Of a DNA stretch of 64,000 nt, positions 10,701-20,694 are shown in pieces. This stretch comes from Enterobacterales bacterium CwR94 (GTDB lineage: Bacteria; Pseudomonadota; Gammaproteobacteria; Enterobacterales; Enterobacteriaceae): the NCBI GenBank assembly GCA_002837195.1, contig KZ478064.1, forward strand, positions 1 through 64,000, read 5' to 3'. The notes beneath the pieces are model-generated. The model saw nothing but the letters and a program-made list of their open reading frames with translations, searched no databases and was not told where the DNA came from. The position numbers and the translations under genes were made by a program. Each line of letters opens with the position of its first letter. Positions within the stretch are counted from its first letter, which is position 1.

Positions 10701-11464
10701 AACGCCTGTTCACCGATGCCAACGCGATGCTCGACATGCTTTCTGCACAGGGCACGTTAACGCCGCGCGGTGTGGTGGGGATTTTCCCCGCTAACCGCGT
10801 GGGAGACGACATTGAAGTGTATGAAGATGAATCGCGTTCTCATATTTTGGCAGTGAGTCATCACTTACGCCAACAGGCAGAGAAATCGGGCTTTGCCAAC
10901 TACTGTCTGGCGGATTTTGTCGCACCGAAAGCCAGTGGTAAAGCGGATTACCTCGGCGCGTTTGCGGTGACCGGCGGCCTGGAAGAGGATGCGTTGGCAG
11001 AGGCGTATGACCAACAGCATGATGATTACAACAAAATCATGGTGAAGGCGATTGCTGATCGCCTGGCGGAAGCCTTTGCGGAATACCTGCACGAGCGTGT
11101 GCGCAAGGTTATCTGGGGCTTTGCTGCCAATGAGAACCTCAGCAATGAAGAGCTGATCCGTGAAAACTACCAGGGTATTCGCCCGGCACCGGGCTATCCG
11201 GCGTGTCCTGAGCACACCGAAAAAGCCACTATCTGGAAGCTGCTGGATGTTGAAACGCACACCGGTATGCAGCTCACCGAATCTTTTGCGATGTGGCCGG
11301 GCGCGGCGGTGTCTGGCTGGTACTTCAGCCACCCGGAAAGTAAGTACTTCGCCGTGGCGCAGTTGCAGCGCGATCAAATTGAGGATTATGCGGCACGCAA
11401 AGGCATGAGTGTGACCGACGCTGAACGCTGGTTGGCCCCTAACCTCGGTTATGACGCCGATTAA
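7781..11464 (+). CDS. metH: Cobalamin-dependent methionine synthase
   Basis: MetH transfers a methyl group from 5-methyltetrahydrofolate to homocysteine through enzyme-bound cobalamin. Starting at GTG 7781 gives 1227 residues, exactly the E. coli length and N-terminus style, behind AAGGGG; an in-frame ATG 45 bases upstream is less likely. The modules are in order: homocysteine domain with the zinc ligand pair in [12 protein letters not shown] (about 305-316), folate domain (about 350-620) with VNVGERTN-like [11 protein letters not shown], cobalamin domain with DVHDIGKN (His near 759), and the C-terminal SAM-reactivation domain with [12 protein letters not shown]. Divergent from iclR. Confidence 0.98.
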   Translation: MSNKLDVLHQQLAKRIMVLDGGMGTMIQSYKLTEEDFRGERFKDWQSDLKGNNDLLVLSKPEVITAIHDAYLAAGADILETNTFNSTTIAMADYHMESLSAEINFEAARLARQCADAWTAKTPEKPRYVAGVLGPTNRTCSISPDVNDPAFRNVTFMQLVDAYRESTRALIEGGADLIMIETVFDTLNAKAAIYAVQAEFEALNVTLPLMISGTITDASGRTLSGQTTEAFYNSLRHAQPLSFGLNCALGPDELRQYVQELSRISESYVTAHPNAGLPNAFGEYDLDAEIMAQQIGEWAQAGFLNIVGGCCGTTPEHIAAMVKAVENVPPRPLPTLPVACRLSGLEPLTIGADSLFVNIGERTNVTGSAKFKRLIKEEKYNEALEVALQQVESGAQIIDINMDEGMLDAEAAMVRFLNLIAGEPDIARVPIMIDSSKWEVIEKGLQCIQGKGIVNSISMKEGIEPFIQHAKMVRRYGAAVVVMAFDEVGQADTRQRKIEICRRAYQILTEEVGFPPEDIIFDPNIFAVATGIEEHNNYAMDFIGACEDIKRELPHAMISGGVSNVSFSFRGNDPVREAIHAVFLYYAIRNGMDMGIVNAGQLAIYDDLPAELRDAVEDVILNRRDDGTERLLTLAEKFRGSKSDDESNKQQAEWRSWDVVKRLEYSLVKGITEFIELDTEEARQQAARPIEVIEGPLMAGMNVVGDLFGEGKMFLPQVVKSARVMKQAVAYLEPYIEASKEKGSSNGKIVLATVKGDVHDIGKNIVGVVLQCNNYEIIDLGVMVSSDKILKTAIEQKADIIGLSGLITPSLDEMVNVAKEMERQGFTLPLLIGGATTSKAHTAVKIEQNYSGPTVYVQNASRTVGVVSSLLSATQHEDFVARTRKEYETVRIQHARKKPRTPPVSLQTARDNDLAWDWDNYQPPVAHRLGVSAVTASIDTLRHYIDWTPFFMTWSLAGKYPRILEDEVVGEEAKRLFTDANAMLDMLSAQGTLTPRGVVGIFPANRVGDDIEVYEDESRSHILAVSHHLRQQAEKSGFANYCLADFVAPKASGKADYLGAFAVTGGLEEDALAEAYDQQHDDYNKIMVKAIADRLAEAFAEYLHERVRKVIWGFAANENLSNEELIRENYQGIRPAPGYPACPEHTEKATIWKLLDVETHTGMQLTESFAMWPGAAVSGWYFSHPESKYFAVAQLQRDQIEDYAARKGMSVTDAERWLAPNLGYDAD

Positions 11465-11471
11465 CCCTGCA

Positions 11472-11493
11472 CTGGCGGCCGGCTGGCCGCCAG
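11472..11493 (+). terminator. Putative metH terminator
   Basis: A perfect 9-bp GC-rich stem, CTGGCGGCC/GGCCGCCAG, with loop GGCT begins 8 bases after the metH stop. It is followed only by ATTTCCC, so the T-tract is weak. Confidence 0.55.
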
Positions 11494-11577
11494 ATTTCCC
11501 CCGGCTTTAAATCCTGCGGTCTACACTCATACTGAAGGCGGTCAAAGGTTCCGCGAAGAATGAGGAGTTGTTGTAAC

Positions 11578-13209
11578 GTGTTAACGCTGCTGAATTTATT
11601 GTCTGCCGTCGCCATGTTGGTATGGGGAACGCATATCGTACGTAGCGGGGTAATGCGAGTCTGGGGCGCCGATTTGCGCCGGATACTTAGCCGCAGCGTA
11701 GCAAAGAAACCGATGGCCTTTTTATCCGGCCTGGGCGTGACGGCGCTGGTGCAAAGCAGTAATGCGACCGCGCTGTTAGTGACCTCTTTTGTGGCGCAAG
11801 GACTGATGCCGCTGACGCCTGCTTTAGTCATGATCCTTGGGGCTGACGTCGGCACCGCGCTGATGGCCCGTATTCTGACGTTTGACCTGCATTGGCTCTC
11901 TCCTTTATTTATCTTTACTGGCGTAGTGTTCTTCCTGGGGCGCAAACAGTCACGTGCGGGGCAATTGGGCCGCGTTGGGATTGGGCTGGGCTTAATCCTG
12001 CTGGCGCTCCAGTTGATTGTGGAGTCGGCCAAGCCGATCACCGAAGCCGCTGGGGTGCAGGTGATTTTCTCCTCGCTGACCGGCGACATCATGATGGATG
12101 CCTTGATTGGCGCCGTTTTTGCGATGATCAGTTACTCCAGTCTGGCGGCGGTATTGATTACTGCAACACTGACTGCCAGCGGCGTTATCTCTTTTCAGGT
12201 GGCCCTCTGCCTGGTAGTGGGCGCTAACTTAGGCAGTGGCCTGTTGGCCATGTTAAACACCAGTGCTTCTAATGCGGCAGGTAAACGCGTGGCGCTCGGC
12301 AGCCTGCTGTTTAAATTTATTGGCAGTCTTGCGGTACTGCCGTTTATCCATGTGCTGGCGACATGGCTGGATAAACTGCCGGTCAATGATGAAGAGTTGG
12401 TTATCTTCTTCCACCTGTTCTATAACCTGCTGCGTTGTTTAGTGATGGTACCTTTTGCCGCCCCGATGGCCGCCTTATGTGAGCGCTTGATTGCCGATGA
12501 GCCAGAGACCGACGCGCGTCTGCGCCCACGGCATCTGGATACCAGTGCCCTGGACACACCTGCGCTGGCCTTGGCCAATGCCGCGCGTGAAACCCTGCGC
12601 ATTGGTGATGTGTTAGAACAGATGCTGGCAACGCTCAGTAAAGTGATCCACGGAGAGCCGCGCGCGGAACGTGAAATCCGTAAAATGGATGACGATGTGG
12701 ATGTGCTGTATACCGCCATTAAGCTCTATTTGGCGCAAATGCCCAAAGAGGATCTGGTGCAGGAGGACTCCCGGCGCTGGGCGGAAATTATCGAAAGTGC
12801 CTTAAACCTCGAAATGGCCGGTGACATCATTGAGCGAATGGGCGGCGACGTGGCCGACAAATCGTTGGCTGCAAGACGGGCTTTCTCGCCAGAAGGGTTG
12901 CAGGAGCTGGATACGTTAATGGAGCAGATGACCTCGAATTTGCGCCTCAGCCTGTCGGTGTTTTTATCACGGGATATCACCAGCGCGCGGCGATTACGGC
13001 GTGCCAAACACCGTTTCCGCATCACTAACCGCCGCTATTCTCACGCGCACGTAGAGCGCCTGCATCAGCACAATGTACAAAGCATCGAGACCAGTTCACT
13101 GCATCTGGGATTACTGGGCGACATGAAACGTTTGAATTCGCTGTTTTGCGCGGTGGCGTATAGCGTATTGGAACAACCGGATGAGGATGAAAAGCGCGAT
13201 CCCGATTGA
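11578..13209 (+). CDS. yjbB: Na/Pi cotransporter family phosphate exporter YjbB
   Basis: This inner-membrane protein has N-terminal Na/Pi-cotransporter repeats and a C-terminal PhoU-like cytoplasmic domain; E. coli YjbB exports phosphate. GTG 11578 gives 543 residues, the E. coli length, with GAGGAG 10 bases upstream. Duplicated QSSNAT-type (ALVQSSNATALLVTS) and SYSSLAAVLITATL motifs mark the two transport repeats within residues 1-310. The helical PhoU-like part (about 330-525) includes SLNLEMAGDIIERMG-like ALNLEMAGDIIERMG. It has the same position after metH as in E. coli. Its 3' end forms half of the terminator shared with panS. Confidence 0.93.
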   Translation: MLTLLNLLSAVAMLVWGTHIVRSGVMRVWGADLRRILSRSVAKKPMAFLSGLGVTALVQSSNATALLVTSFVAQGLMPLTPALVMILGADVGTALMARILTFDLHWLSPLFIFTGVVFFLGRKQSRAGQLGRVGIGLGLILLALQLIVESAKPITEAAGVQVIFSSLTGDIMMDALIGAVFAMISYSSLAAVLITATLTASGVISFQVALCLVVGANLGSGLLAMLNTSASNAAGKRVALGSLLFKFIGSLAVLPFIHVLATWLDKLPVNDEELVIFFHLFYNLLRCLVMVPFAAPMAALCERLIADEPETDARLRPRHLDTSALDTPALALANAARETLRIGDVLEQMLATLSKVIHGEPRAEREIRKMDDDVDVLYTAIKLYLAQMPKEDLVQEDSRRWAEIIESALNLEMAGDIIERMGGDVADKSLAARRAFSPEGLQELDTLMEQMTSNLRLSLSVFLSRDITSARRLRRAKHRFRITNRRYSHAHVERLHQHNVQSIETSSLHLGLLGDMKRLNSLFCAVAYSVLEQPDEDEKRDPD

Positions 13210-13218
13210 TCGCGCTTT
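13191..13218. terminator. Bidirectional terminator between yjbB and panS
   Basis: The perfect 11-bp inverted repeat AAAGCGCGATC/GATCGCGCTTT (loop 13202-13207) straddles the yjbB stop codon. It lies 8 bases from the panS stop, between the convergent genes. The A/T ends supply short U-runs in both directions. Confidence 0.75.
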
Positions 13219-13225
13219 GGCGAGA

Positions 13226-14146
13226 TTACTTCTTCTTATCGACCGGTTTGCCCGACCAATAACCCGCAAGCAGCGAGCCAGACAGGTTGTGCCAGACCGA
13301 GAACAGTGCACCTGGCAGCGCGGCCAGCGGCGAGAAGTAGATTTTGCCCAGCGTGGCGGCCAGACCGGAGTTTTGCATCCCTACTTCTAACGCCAGAGTG
13401 CGGCAGGTGGACTCGTCAAAGCCAAACAGCTTGCCGCCCCAGTAACCGCCTAACAGACCAATGGTGTTATGCAGGATGACCGCAGCAATCACCATCAGAC
13501 CCACGGATCCGATAAAGCCCTGACTACCCGCCACCACGGCGCTAATAATCAGCAGGATACAGACCATCGAAAAGGCGGGCAGATACGGCTCCACGCGTTT
13601 TACCACGCCATTCAGGGTATGGTGGATAATCAGGCCCAATCCAATCGGGATAATGACGATTTTAATAATGCTCCACAGCATTCCGATGACATCCACTTGA
13701 ATATGGGTATCCACATAAAAGCGGGTCAGCAGTGGCGTGGCGAACACGCCAACCAGCGCGGAAATCGAGGAGATGGTTACTGACAGCGCGACGTCACCTT
13801 TTGCCAGATAAATCATCACATTAGAGGCCGTTCCACTGGCGACGCTGCCGACCAGTATCATGCCCGCAGAGAGATCGGGCGGCATATTAAACAGTTTCGC
13901 CAGCGCCCATGCCGCCAGCGGCATCACCAGATAGTGCAGGAAAGTACCGGCAATCACAGGAGCAGGACGCACCAAAACGCGTTTGAAATCATCGATATTG
14001 AGCGTCACGCCCATGCCAAACATCACCAGCATCAGCAGGGACGATACCCAGGGGCCGATGCCTGTGAAGGTGGTTGGCGTATAGTAGGCCGCAACGGAGA
14101 GCAGAACTGCCCACAAAGGGAACAGTCGGGTAAATGTGGCAAGCAT
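13226..14146 (-). CDS. panS: Pantothenate/ketopantoate-type BASS transporter PanS
   Basis: The 306-residue integral membrane protein of the bile acid:sodium symporter family resembles PanS, which in Salmonella moves pathway intermediates of pantothenate synthesis across the inner membrane. About nine to ten hydrophobic segments are visible. Family features are [18 protein letters not shown] near the N-terminus, [18 protein letters not shown], the cation-site segment, and [18 protein letters not shown] near residue 255, typical of the second crossover. Convergent with yjbB. The exact substrate is inferred from the family; other BASS proteins carry different organic anions. Confidence 0.82.
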   Translation of the reverse strand: MLATFTRLFPLWAVLLSVAAYYTPTTFTGIGPWVSSLLMLVMFGMGVTLNIDDFKRVLVRPAPVIAGTFLHYLVMPLAAWALAKLFNMPPDLSAGMILVGSVASGTASNVMIYLAKGDVALSVTISSISALVGVFATPLLTRFYVDTHIQVDVIGMLWSIIKIVIIPIGLGLIIHHTLNGVVKRVEPYLPAFSMVCILLIISAVVAGSQGFIGSVGLMVIAAVILHNTIGLLGGYWGGKLFGFDESTCRTLALEVGMQNSGLAATLGKIYFSPLAALPGALFSVWHNLSGSLLAGYWSGKPVDKKK

Positions 14147-14283
14147 AGCCTGTCTTCCTTTCTATGTTGTTGTGTTATCAGTGCCATAAACACACGCGTC
14201 CGGAACGGCGGAAACGTGAACAGGGGATAATAGCACTAAAGCCGCAGAGACAGGGGGCTGAAGGCGGGGCAATATAAAGCAGA

Positions 14284-14305
14284 AAACCCCACCGGAGTGG
14301 GGTTT
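14284..14305 (-). terminator. aqpZ terminator
   Basis: The 9-bp stem AAACCCCAC/GTGGGGTTT with loop CGGA lies 17 bases after the aqpZ stop. Read on the minus strand it is followed by TTTTCTGCTTT. Confidence 0.8.
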
Positions 14306-14321
14306 CGCTAGTGGAGTTTGC

Positions 14322-15017
14322 TTAGGCTTTCTCTTCCAATAAGAAGCGGTAGAGTATGCCACCGATCAGCGCGCCCACGATCGGCATCACCCAAAACAGC
14401 CACAACTGCTCAAGCGCCCAGGTTCCCTGGAACAGCGCGACGGCTGTGCTGCGTGCCGGGTTAACGGAAGTATTGGTCACCGGGATACTGATCAGGTGAA
14501 TCAGGGTCAATGCTAAACCGATGGCGATCGGCGCAAAACCAGCAGGTGCGCGTTTGTCTGTGGCACCGAGAATCACCAGTAAAAAGACCGCGGTCAGTAC
14601 CACTTCAATTAAGATGGCGGATGACATAGCGTAGCCATCCGGTGAATGTGCACCGTAGCCATTAGACGCGAAACCACTGCCGATCACATCAAAGCCGGCT
14701 TTACCACTGGCGATGAGATATAAAATACCGGCGGCTGCGATGCCTCCTAATACTTGGGCAATAATATAAGGAATTAAATGGCCCGCCTGAAAACGTCCAC
14801 CTACCCATAAGCCAATAGAAACAGCGGGGTTAAAATGGCCACCGGAAATATGCCCCACTGCGAATGCCATGACTAATACCGTTAAACCAAATGCCAGTGA
14901 TACACCGACAAATCCAATTCCCAATTCTGGATAACCTGCCGCTAATACTGCGCTGCCGCATCCACCCAATACCAGTACGAAAGTTCCAAAGAACTCCGCA
15001 AAAAGTTTCCTTTGCAT
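14322..15017 (-). CDS. aqpZ: Aquaporin Z
   Basis: This inner-membrane tetrameric channel carries water. ATG 15017 gives 231 residues, the E. coli AqpZ length, with AGGAAT upstream; the frame is open for 39 more codons but that extension has no family match. Six membrane segments and two half-helices are recognisable, with the two pore motifs HFNPAVS and VNPARS. The selectivity-filter context ISGGHFNP and SVNPARSTA is of the narrow water-channel type rather than GlpF. Flanked by panS and lysC, which is not its E. coli location. The upstream 15018-15256 interval is AT-rich and holds its promoter and the lysC 3' end. Confidence 0.95.
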   Translation of the reverse strand: MQRKLFAEFFGTFVLVLGGCGSAVLAAGYPELGIGFVGVSLAFGLTVLVMAFAVGHISGGHFNPAVSIGLWVGGRFQAGHLIPYIIAQVLGGIAAAGILYLIASGKAGFDVIGSGFASNGYGAHSPDGYAMSSAILIEVVLTAVFLLVILGATDKRAPAGFAPIAIGLALTLIHLISIPVTNTSVNPARSTAVALFQGTWALEQLWLFWVMPIVGALIGGILYRFLLEEKA

Positions 15018-15256
15018 ATTATTCCTCGATAGTCCCATGACGTTGAGTCGACGAAGTATTCGATAAAAAACGATTAATTTGCAATCGTTTCTATCGGTTT
15101 TTGGTTGAAAAATAAGCAATGACGTGTTTTTCAATACACGTATGGGAATTAATATTGGTTATAAAACAGGAAATGTCGCGCTTATTTATTAAAAATAAAT
15201 AAAGAGAGGAATATGCTGATAAATAAATGGGCCTTAAATAGGCCCATTTATTTTTG

Positions 15257-16615
15257 TTATTGTTCGAATAAATTTCTATGCAAAGTTTGAACGACCTGTT
15301 CTGCATCCTGACCCGGTACCAGGAAACATAAGTTATAGCTGCTGGCACCATAACAGATCATACGTAAATTAAAGGGTTCTAAAACGCCAAACACCTCTTT
15401 TCCTACACCGTAGGCGTGGGACAGCTTATTTCCGATTAACGCAATAAGCGCGAGGTTTTCTTCCACTTCGACGCGGCACAGTGAAGAGAGCTCGGTTAAT
15501 AAGGCCTGCGTCAGCAACGTATCGTTTGCTGAGGTTGAACCGGTGGTATCCAGGGTCAACGCCACGCTCACTTCCGAGGTGGTAATTAAATCCACCGACA
15601 TATTGTGGCGCGCCAAAATATTAAACACTTCTGCCAGGAAGCCGCGTGCGTGCAGCATGTTTAAGCTGTGCAGGGTAAGCAGCGTCTGTTTACGACGCAG
15701 CGCCAGCGCGCGAAACAGCGGCGGGTTTTTCGACTGATTGCACACGATGGTGCCGCCCGCAGCGGGATCACGACTGGAACCAACAAAAACCGGAATATCG
15801 CTGCGAACCGCAGGCAATAAGGTCGCCGGATGCAGCACTTTCGCACCAAAAGTGGCCATTTCAGCGGCTTCTTCAAAGGTGATTTCATCGATGCGTTTGG
15901 CGGCGGGCACCACGCGTGGGTCTGTGGTGTAGATGCCCGGCACATCGGTCCAAATATCGACGCGTTGTGCGTGAAGCGCTTCACCCAACAGTGCCGCCGT
16001 GTAATCACTGCCGCCACGGCCCAGCGTGGTGGTGCGGCCTTTGATTTCACTGCCGATAAAACCCTGAGTAACGACCAGCGCTTCAGTGACGCGCGGTTTT
16101 AACTGGCTGTTTGCCAATTCAGACAGGGCAGCAACATCAGGTTCGGCACGGCCGAAGCGATCGTTGGTGTGCATCACTTTGCGCACATCAAACCATTCGG
16201 CATTGACGCCCCGCTCGCGCAGGATCTCAACAAACAGCAGCGTCGACATCAGCTCACCATGGCTCACCAGCTCATCCGTCAAGGCATTGGATGTGGCCAG
16301 AGCCGTCGCTTCTGAGAGCATGGTAAGGTTTTCCAGCATGCGATCAATTTCATCACGGATCACCATTGGGTTCGCCAACTGATCAATGATTGCGTATTGA
16401 ATACGGCGAATCTCATCCAGCAGGAAAGCGCGTTGCTCCTGCTCCTGACCTTCGGCCAGTGCGACCAGTAAGTTGGTAACACCCGCGGAGGCAGACAGCA
16501 CCACCAAACGCGTGTTCGTGTCAGACAGCACCACATCGGCGCTGCGGTTCATAGCGGTGAAGTCTGCGACGCTGGTGCCGCCGAATTTCGCCACGATAAG
16601 AGATGATTGAGACAT
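15257..16615 (-). CDS. lysC: Lysine-sensitive aspartokinase III
   Basis: LysC phosphorylates aspartate, the first step to lysine, methionine, threonine and diaminopimelate, and the E. coli enzyme is feedback-inhibited by lysine. The 452-residue product (E. coli 449) has the kinase start VAKFGGTSVADF, the ATP/aspartate loop TTLGRGGSDYTAALL near residue 200, and C-terminal ACT domains beginning about residue 310 with LALRRKQTLLTLHSLNML. The start MSQSSLIVAKFGG follows ACGAGGTAGTACC. The gene is monofunctional, with no homoserine dehydrogenase domain. Transcription from the minus-strand promoter at 16924-16952 passes through a lysine riboswitch. Confidence 0.98.
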   Translation of the reverse strand: MSQSSLIVAKFGGTSVADFTAMNRSADVVLSDTNTRLVVLSASAGVTNLLVALAEGQEQEQRAFLLDEIRRIQYAIIDQLANPMVIRDEIDRMLENLTMLSEATALATSNALTDELVSHGELMSTLLFVEILRERGVNAEWFDVRKVMHTNDRFGRAEPDVAALSELANSQLKPRVTEALVVTQGFIGSEIKGRTTTLGRGGSDYTAALLGEALHAQRVDIWTDVPGIYTTDPRVVPAAKRIDEITFEEAAEMATFGAKVLHPATLLPAVRSDIPVFVGSSRDPAAGGTIVCNQSKNPPLFRALALRRKQTLLTLHSLNMLHARGFLAEVFNILARHNMSVDLITTSEVSVALTLDTTGSTSANDTLLTQALLTELSSLCRVEVEENLALIALIGNKLSHAYGVGKEVFGVLEPFNLRMICYGASSYNLCFLVPGQDAEQVVQTLHRNLFEQ

Positions 16616-16705
16616 GGTACTACCTCGTGTCAGGAATTTTCCATCAGCCTAGGCACAAAGTAAGAGCAAAACGGGCAGGACGTAGAACAGAGTTAACTAC
16701 GCGTT

Positions 16706-16895
16706 ACCCAGAAGCGCCCCACCTTGCGGCGCGCCGGACTGGCGGGCGCGTCGGGTGACAACCCAGAGGATTCAGCCCCTGCGGTCGATAATCGTCAGTA
16801 CCGACTGAGATTACCTCGGCGTCGCACCCCCTTATGTGTCATCAAAGGATTCGGTTCCTCAAACACACTACCTGGGCGACGCGCCTCTTCTGGCT
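16706..16895 (-). ncRNA. Lysine riboswitch (L box) in the lysC leader
   Basis: Read on the minus strand, 16895-16706 reproduces the conserved order of the lysine aptamer. GCCAGAAGAGGCGCG opens the element, AGGGGGTGCGACGCCGAGGT is the central signature, GGGGCTGAATCCTCTGGGTTGTCA follows, split here as GGGGCTGAATCC and GGGTTGTCACC, and CGCTTCTGGGTA closes it. The first and last parts pair (CCAGAAG with CTTCTGG) to form P1. Bound lysine is known to reduce lysC expression through the leader, in E. coli mainly at translation initiation. The remaining leader to the start codon (16616-16705) would contain the expression platform. Confidence 0.95.
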
Positions 16896-16923
16896 TGCGC
16901 GCGGGGGCGCAAGTCGCGCAATA

Positions 16924-16952
16924 CATTTAGCGGGTTCTGTGACGCCTGTCAA
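16924..16952 (-). promoter_or_regulatory. lysC promoter
   Basis: On the minus strand a consensus -35 TTGACA (16947-16952) is followed by a 17-bp spacer and -10 TAAATG (16924-16929). This puts the start of transcription a few bases beyond the -10, about 20 bases before the first riboswitch helix. Confidence 0.8.
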
Positions 16953-17205
16953 TGATAGAAAGCCGTTGGTATTCTAATGGCACTATGCCGAAAAAGCGGA
17001 AAGGGCACGGGATGCGCCAGATTTTTTTTCCTTTCATGCACAAGAGTGTTCATACTGAATCCCGTTGCGGCCCGGCCGCAAACAGAATTCGACAGATAAG
17101 TTGTTGTCAGTCATCACCGACTGCAGGGATTGGGGAGACAATCCTTGCGACAGAGTATGATGCTGTCCTGACTGATTTACGGTTCTCAAAAACTAAGAGT
17201 GGGTT

Positions 17206-18852
17206 ATGAAAAATATCAATCCGACACAAACCGCGGCGTGGAAAACGCTGCAAGCTCATTTTGACGAGATGAAGGACGTCACGATTGCTGACCTGTTTCA
17301 ACAGGACAGTGACCGTTTTACTCAGTTTTCTGCGACCTTTGCCGACCAGATGCTGGTGGATTTTTCCAAAAACCTGATCACGAAAGACACCCTCAACGCG
17401 TTACTGGCACTGGCCAATGAAACCGACCTGAAAGGTGCCACCCGTGCGATGTTCAAGGGTGAAAAAATCAACCGCACTGAAGAGCGTGCAGTGTTACACG
17501 TGGCACTGCGTAATCGCAGCAACACGCCAATCGTGGTGGATAACAAAGATGTGATGCCGGAAGTCAACGCCGTGCTGGAGAAGATGAAAGGCTTCTCTGA
17601 ACGCATTATTGGCGGTGAGTGGAAAGGCTATACCGGCAAGGCGATCACTGATGTGGTGAACATCGGTATCGGCGGCTCCGACTTAGGGCCTTTCATGGTG
17701 ACAGAGGCTCTGCGTCCTTATAAAAACCACCTGAACATGCACTTTGTTTCCAACGTGGATGGTACACACATCGCGGAGACCCTGAAGAAGGTCAACCCTG
17801 AAACCACGCTATTCCTGGTGGCGTCAAAAACCTTCACCACGCAAGAAACCATGACCAACGCCCACAGCGCGCGTGACTGGTTCCTGAAAGCGGCTGGGGA
17901 CCAGCAACACGTTGCTAAGCACTTTGCCGCGCTGTCGACCAACGGCAAAGCGGTTGGCGAGTTTGGTATTGATACCAACAACATGTTTGAGTTCTGGGAC
18001 TGGGTCGGTGGTCGTTACTCGCTGTGGTCAGCGATTGGCCTGTCCATCATCTTGTCGATCGGCTTTGCCAACTTTGAACAGTTGCTGAGCGGTGCGCACG
18101 ATATGGATAAGCACTTCCATAACACCGAACATGATAAAAACCTGCCGGTGCTGTTAGCGCTGATTGGTATCTGGTACAACAACTTCCACGGTGCAGAAAC
18201 CGAAGCTATTCTGCCGTACGATCAGTATATGCACCGTTTCGCGGCCTACTTCCAGCAAGGGAATATGGAATCGAACGGTAAGTATGTTGACCGCAATGGC
18301 CAGCCCGTGGATTACCAGACCGGCCCTATTATTTGGGGTGAGCCGGGCACCAACGGCCAGCATGCGTTCTACCAGCTGATTCACCAGGGTACCAAGCTGA
18401 TCCCTTGTGACTTTATCGCACCTGCGAAAACGCACAACGCGCTGGCCGATCACCACAGCAAGCTGTTGTCTAACTTCTTTGCACAGACCGAAGCGCTGGC
18501 GTTTGGCAAATCACGTGCGGTGGTAGAGAAAGAGTTTACCGACGCAGGTAAAGACTTGAAATCCGTCGAGCACATCGTGCCGTTCAAGGTGTTTGAGGGG
18601 AATCGCCCAACGAACTCCATCCTGTTAAAAGAGATCACGCCTTACAGCCTGGGTGCACTGATTGCGCTGTATGAGCACAAGATCTTCACGCAGGGTGTGA
18701 TTATGAATATCTTCACCTTTGACCAATGGGGTGTTGAGTTAGGCAAACAACTGGCTAACCGCATTCTGCCGGAGCTGGAAAACGGCGAGCAAATCAGTAG
18801 CCATGATGTATCTACCAATGGCCTGATCAACCGTTACAAAGCCTGGCGTTAA
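17206..18852 (+). CDS. pgi: Glucose-6-phosphate isomerase
   Basis: Pgi interconverts glucose 6-phosphate and fructose 6-phosphate in glycolysis and gluconeogenesis. The 548-residue protein (E. coli 549) carries both family signatures: the first around residue 272 within [20 protein letters not shown], and the second near the C-terminus in [15 protein letters not shown]. The sugar-phosphate binding segment [15 protein letters not shown] is intact. It is divergent from lysC, as in E. coli, and ends at a strong terminator shared with pitA. The 16953-17205 interval must contain its promoter; I could not choose a single -35/-10 pair with confidence. Confidence 0.98.
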   Translation: MKNINPTQTAAWKTLQAHFDEMKDVTIADLFQQDSDRFTQFSATFADQMLVDFSKNLITKDTLNALLALANETDLKGATRAMFKGEKINRTEERAVLHVALRNRSNTPIVVDNKDVMPEVNAVLEKMKGFSERIIGGEWKGYTGKAITDVVNIGIGGSDLGPFMVTEALRPYKNHLNMHFVSNVDGTHIAETLKKVNPETTLFLVASKTFTTQETMTNAHSARDWFLKAAGDQQHVAKHFAALSTNGKAVGEFGIDTNNMFEFWDWVGGRYSLWSAIGLSIILSIGFANFEQLLSGAHDMDKHFHNTEHDKNLPVLLALIGIWYNNFHGAETEAILPYDQYMHRFAAYFQQGNMESNGKYVDRNGQPVDYQTGPIIWGEPGTNGQHAFYQLIHQGTKLIPCDFIAPAKTHNALADHHSKLLSNFFAQTEALAFGKSRAVVEKEFTDAGKDLKSVEHIVPFKVFEGNRPTNSILLKEITPYSLGALIALYEHKIFTQGVIMNIFTFDQWGVELGKQLANRILPELENGEQISSHDVSTNGLINRYKAWR

Positions 18853-18903
18853 GTCTGGTGATGCGCTGTCATTGAGGGCAGCGCAGCCTGACAAAACCGC
18901 ATA

Positions 18904-18935
18904 AAAAAGGGAGAAGCCTGCGCTTCTCCCTTTTT
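18904..18935. terminator. Bidirectional terminator between pgi and pitA
   Basis: The perfect 14-bp inverted repeat AAAAAGGGAGAAGC/GCTTCTCCCTTTTT with loop CTGC lies between the convergent stops of pgi (18852) and pitA (18956). It has a T-run on the plus strand and the matching A-run on the other, so it should work both ways. Confidence 0.95.
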
Positions 18936-18955
18936 ATATCCACCCTTCAGGCGCT

Positions 18956-20458
18956 TTAGATCAGCTTGAGTGCGATCCAGTACAGGCCACCCGACAACGC
19001 GATGGAAATCGGCAGGGTAAACACCCAGGCCAGCAGGATATTTTTAATGGTCTTGCTCTGCACGCCACCGCCATCTACCAGCATGGTACCGGCAACGGAC
19101 GAGGAGAGAATGTGCGTGGTGGAAACCGGCATACCGGTGTAACTGGCGACGCCGATAGACACTGCTGCTGTCACCTGCGCTGACATGCCTTGTGCGTAGG
19201 TCATGCCATTACGGCCAATCTTCTCACCGATGGTGACGGCAACACGACGCCAGCCAACCATGGTCCCCAGCGACAAGGCCAGCGCAACTGCCACGATAAT
19301 CCATACCGGTGCGTATTCCACGGTATTTAACAGATCGTTTTTCAGCTTGCCCAAAAAGCGCTTATCTTCTGCGCTGGTATCCGGCAGCTTCGCGACTTTA
19401 TCAGCCGTATCCGAAATACACATCATCAGACGACGCATTTGATTTCGCTGGTCAACGGTCAGCTTATCGTAGCTCGGCAGGTTATCCAGCAGGCGCTGTG
19501 CGTGGTCAATCGCGGGCATAATACGCGCGCTGTCGCAGTGAAACGCTTGATTTGCTGTCTCGACGGTCTCTTTCGGCGCAGGGATAGCAGGCGGTGCCAT
19601 CTTCACAATTTCCGTCAGCTTGTCGCTGTGCTGCACGTAATACTGCTCAAGATGGTTCACGGCATCACGGGTACGCGTAATGTCGTAGCCAGACGCATTC
19701 ATGTTGATCACGAAACCTGCCGGGGCCACACCGATCAACACCAGCATGATCAAACCAATGCCTTTCTGACCATCGTTAGCGCCGTGTGAATAACTCACGC
19801 CAATGGCGGAGATAATCAGCGCGGTACGCGTCCAGAACGGCGGTTTTTTCTTGCCATCAATCTTCTCGCGGTCAGCGGGTGTCATATGGATGCGGGCGCG
19901 CTTTTTGGTGCCGCTCCAATAGCGACGCAGCAAAAAGACTAAGCCACCGGCAATCACCAGACCGATAATCGGCGACAGGATCAACGACGTAAACACACCG
20001 ATGACTTTCGGCAGATTCAAGGCTTCCACCACCGATGTGCCGGTGATTAACGCATTGGTCAGCCCGACGCCAATAATGGCACCGATCAGGGTATGAGAAC
20101 TGGAAGCAGGCAAACCGAAATACCAGGTACCGAGGTTCCAAATAATCGCTGCCAGCAACATGGAAAACACCATGGCCAGGCCTTGCGTGGAGCCTACGTT
20201 CAGCAGTAAATCCGTTGGCAGGAGATGGACAATCGCGTAGGCAACACTTAACCCACCCAACATCACACCAAAGAAGTTAAATACGCCAGCCATCACCACA
20301 GCAAGCTGTGAACGCATCGCACGCGTATAGATAACCGTTGCCACGGCATTCGCCGTGTCATGAAAACCGTTGATCGCTTCATAAAACAGAACGAACAACA
20401 GAGCAATAACCAGGAACAGGCCGGTATGGAAATCGAGGCCAGCAAACAGATGTAGCAT
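18956..20458 (-). CDS. pitA: Low-affinity inorganic phosphate transporter PitA
   Basis: PitA is an inner-membrane proton symporter for metal-phosphate complexes. The 500-residue protein (E. coli 499) begins [14 protein letters not shown] and has the duplicated PiT signatures [16 protein letters not shown] near residue 31 and [13 protein letters not shown]-like [14 protein letters not shown] near residue 225. A large cytoplasmic loop (about 250-370) separates the two membrane halves. The gene is divergent from yhiN across 20459-20694, the same neighbour pair as in E. coli. Here, however, its other neighbour is pgi. Confidence 0.97.
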   Translation of the reverse strand: MLHLFAGLDFHTGLFLVIALLFVLFYEAINGFHDTANAVATVIYTRAMRSQLAVVMAGVFNFFGVMLGGLSVAYAIVHLLPTDLLLNVGSTQGLAMVFSMLLAAIIWNLGTWYFGLPASSSHTLIGAIIGVGLTNALITGTSVVEALNLPKVIGVFTSLILSPIIGLVIAGGLVFLLRRYWSGTKKRARIHMTPADREKIDGKKKPPFWTRTALIISAIGVSYSHGANDGQKGIGLIMLVLIGVAPAGFVINMNASGYDITRTRDAVNHLEQYYVQHSDKLTEIVKMAPPAIPAPKETVETANQAFHCDSARIMPAIDHAQRLLDNLPSYDKLTVDQRNQMRRLMMCISDTADKVAKLPDTSAEDKRFLGKLKNDLLNTVEYAPVWIIVAVALALSLGTMVGWRRVAVTIGEKIGRNGMTYAQGMSAQVTAAVSIGVASYTGMPVSTTHILSSSVAGTMLVDGGGVQSKTIKNILLAWVFTLPISIALSGGLYWIALKLI

Positions 20459-20694
20459 AACGTTACGCCATTTTGGAGGACATGAACGCGGCGCATTATC
20501 TGCGACAATATGCGCGGCGGCAAAGTGAAATATAGCTTTTTTTGGCTATTTTATGTGGGAACGAGTGAAAATTACGCGGAAAGCTAATAAAAACCAGTCA
20601 GTTACATTAAGACACTTTTCCTGCATTTTTGTTACGCTGGTACTTCCTGGCCTGACTGCATACAATCAGCCTCTTTTCATTATGGGTAAGTGCT

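Noticed and set aside
15018-15134. 39-codon N-terminal extension of AqpZ
   Set aside because: Starting at ATG 15017 gives the exact AqpZ length with a ribosome-binding site; the extension is hydrophilic and unrelated.
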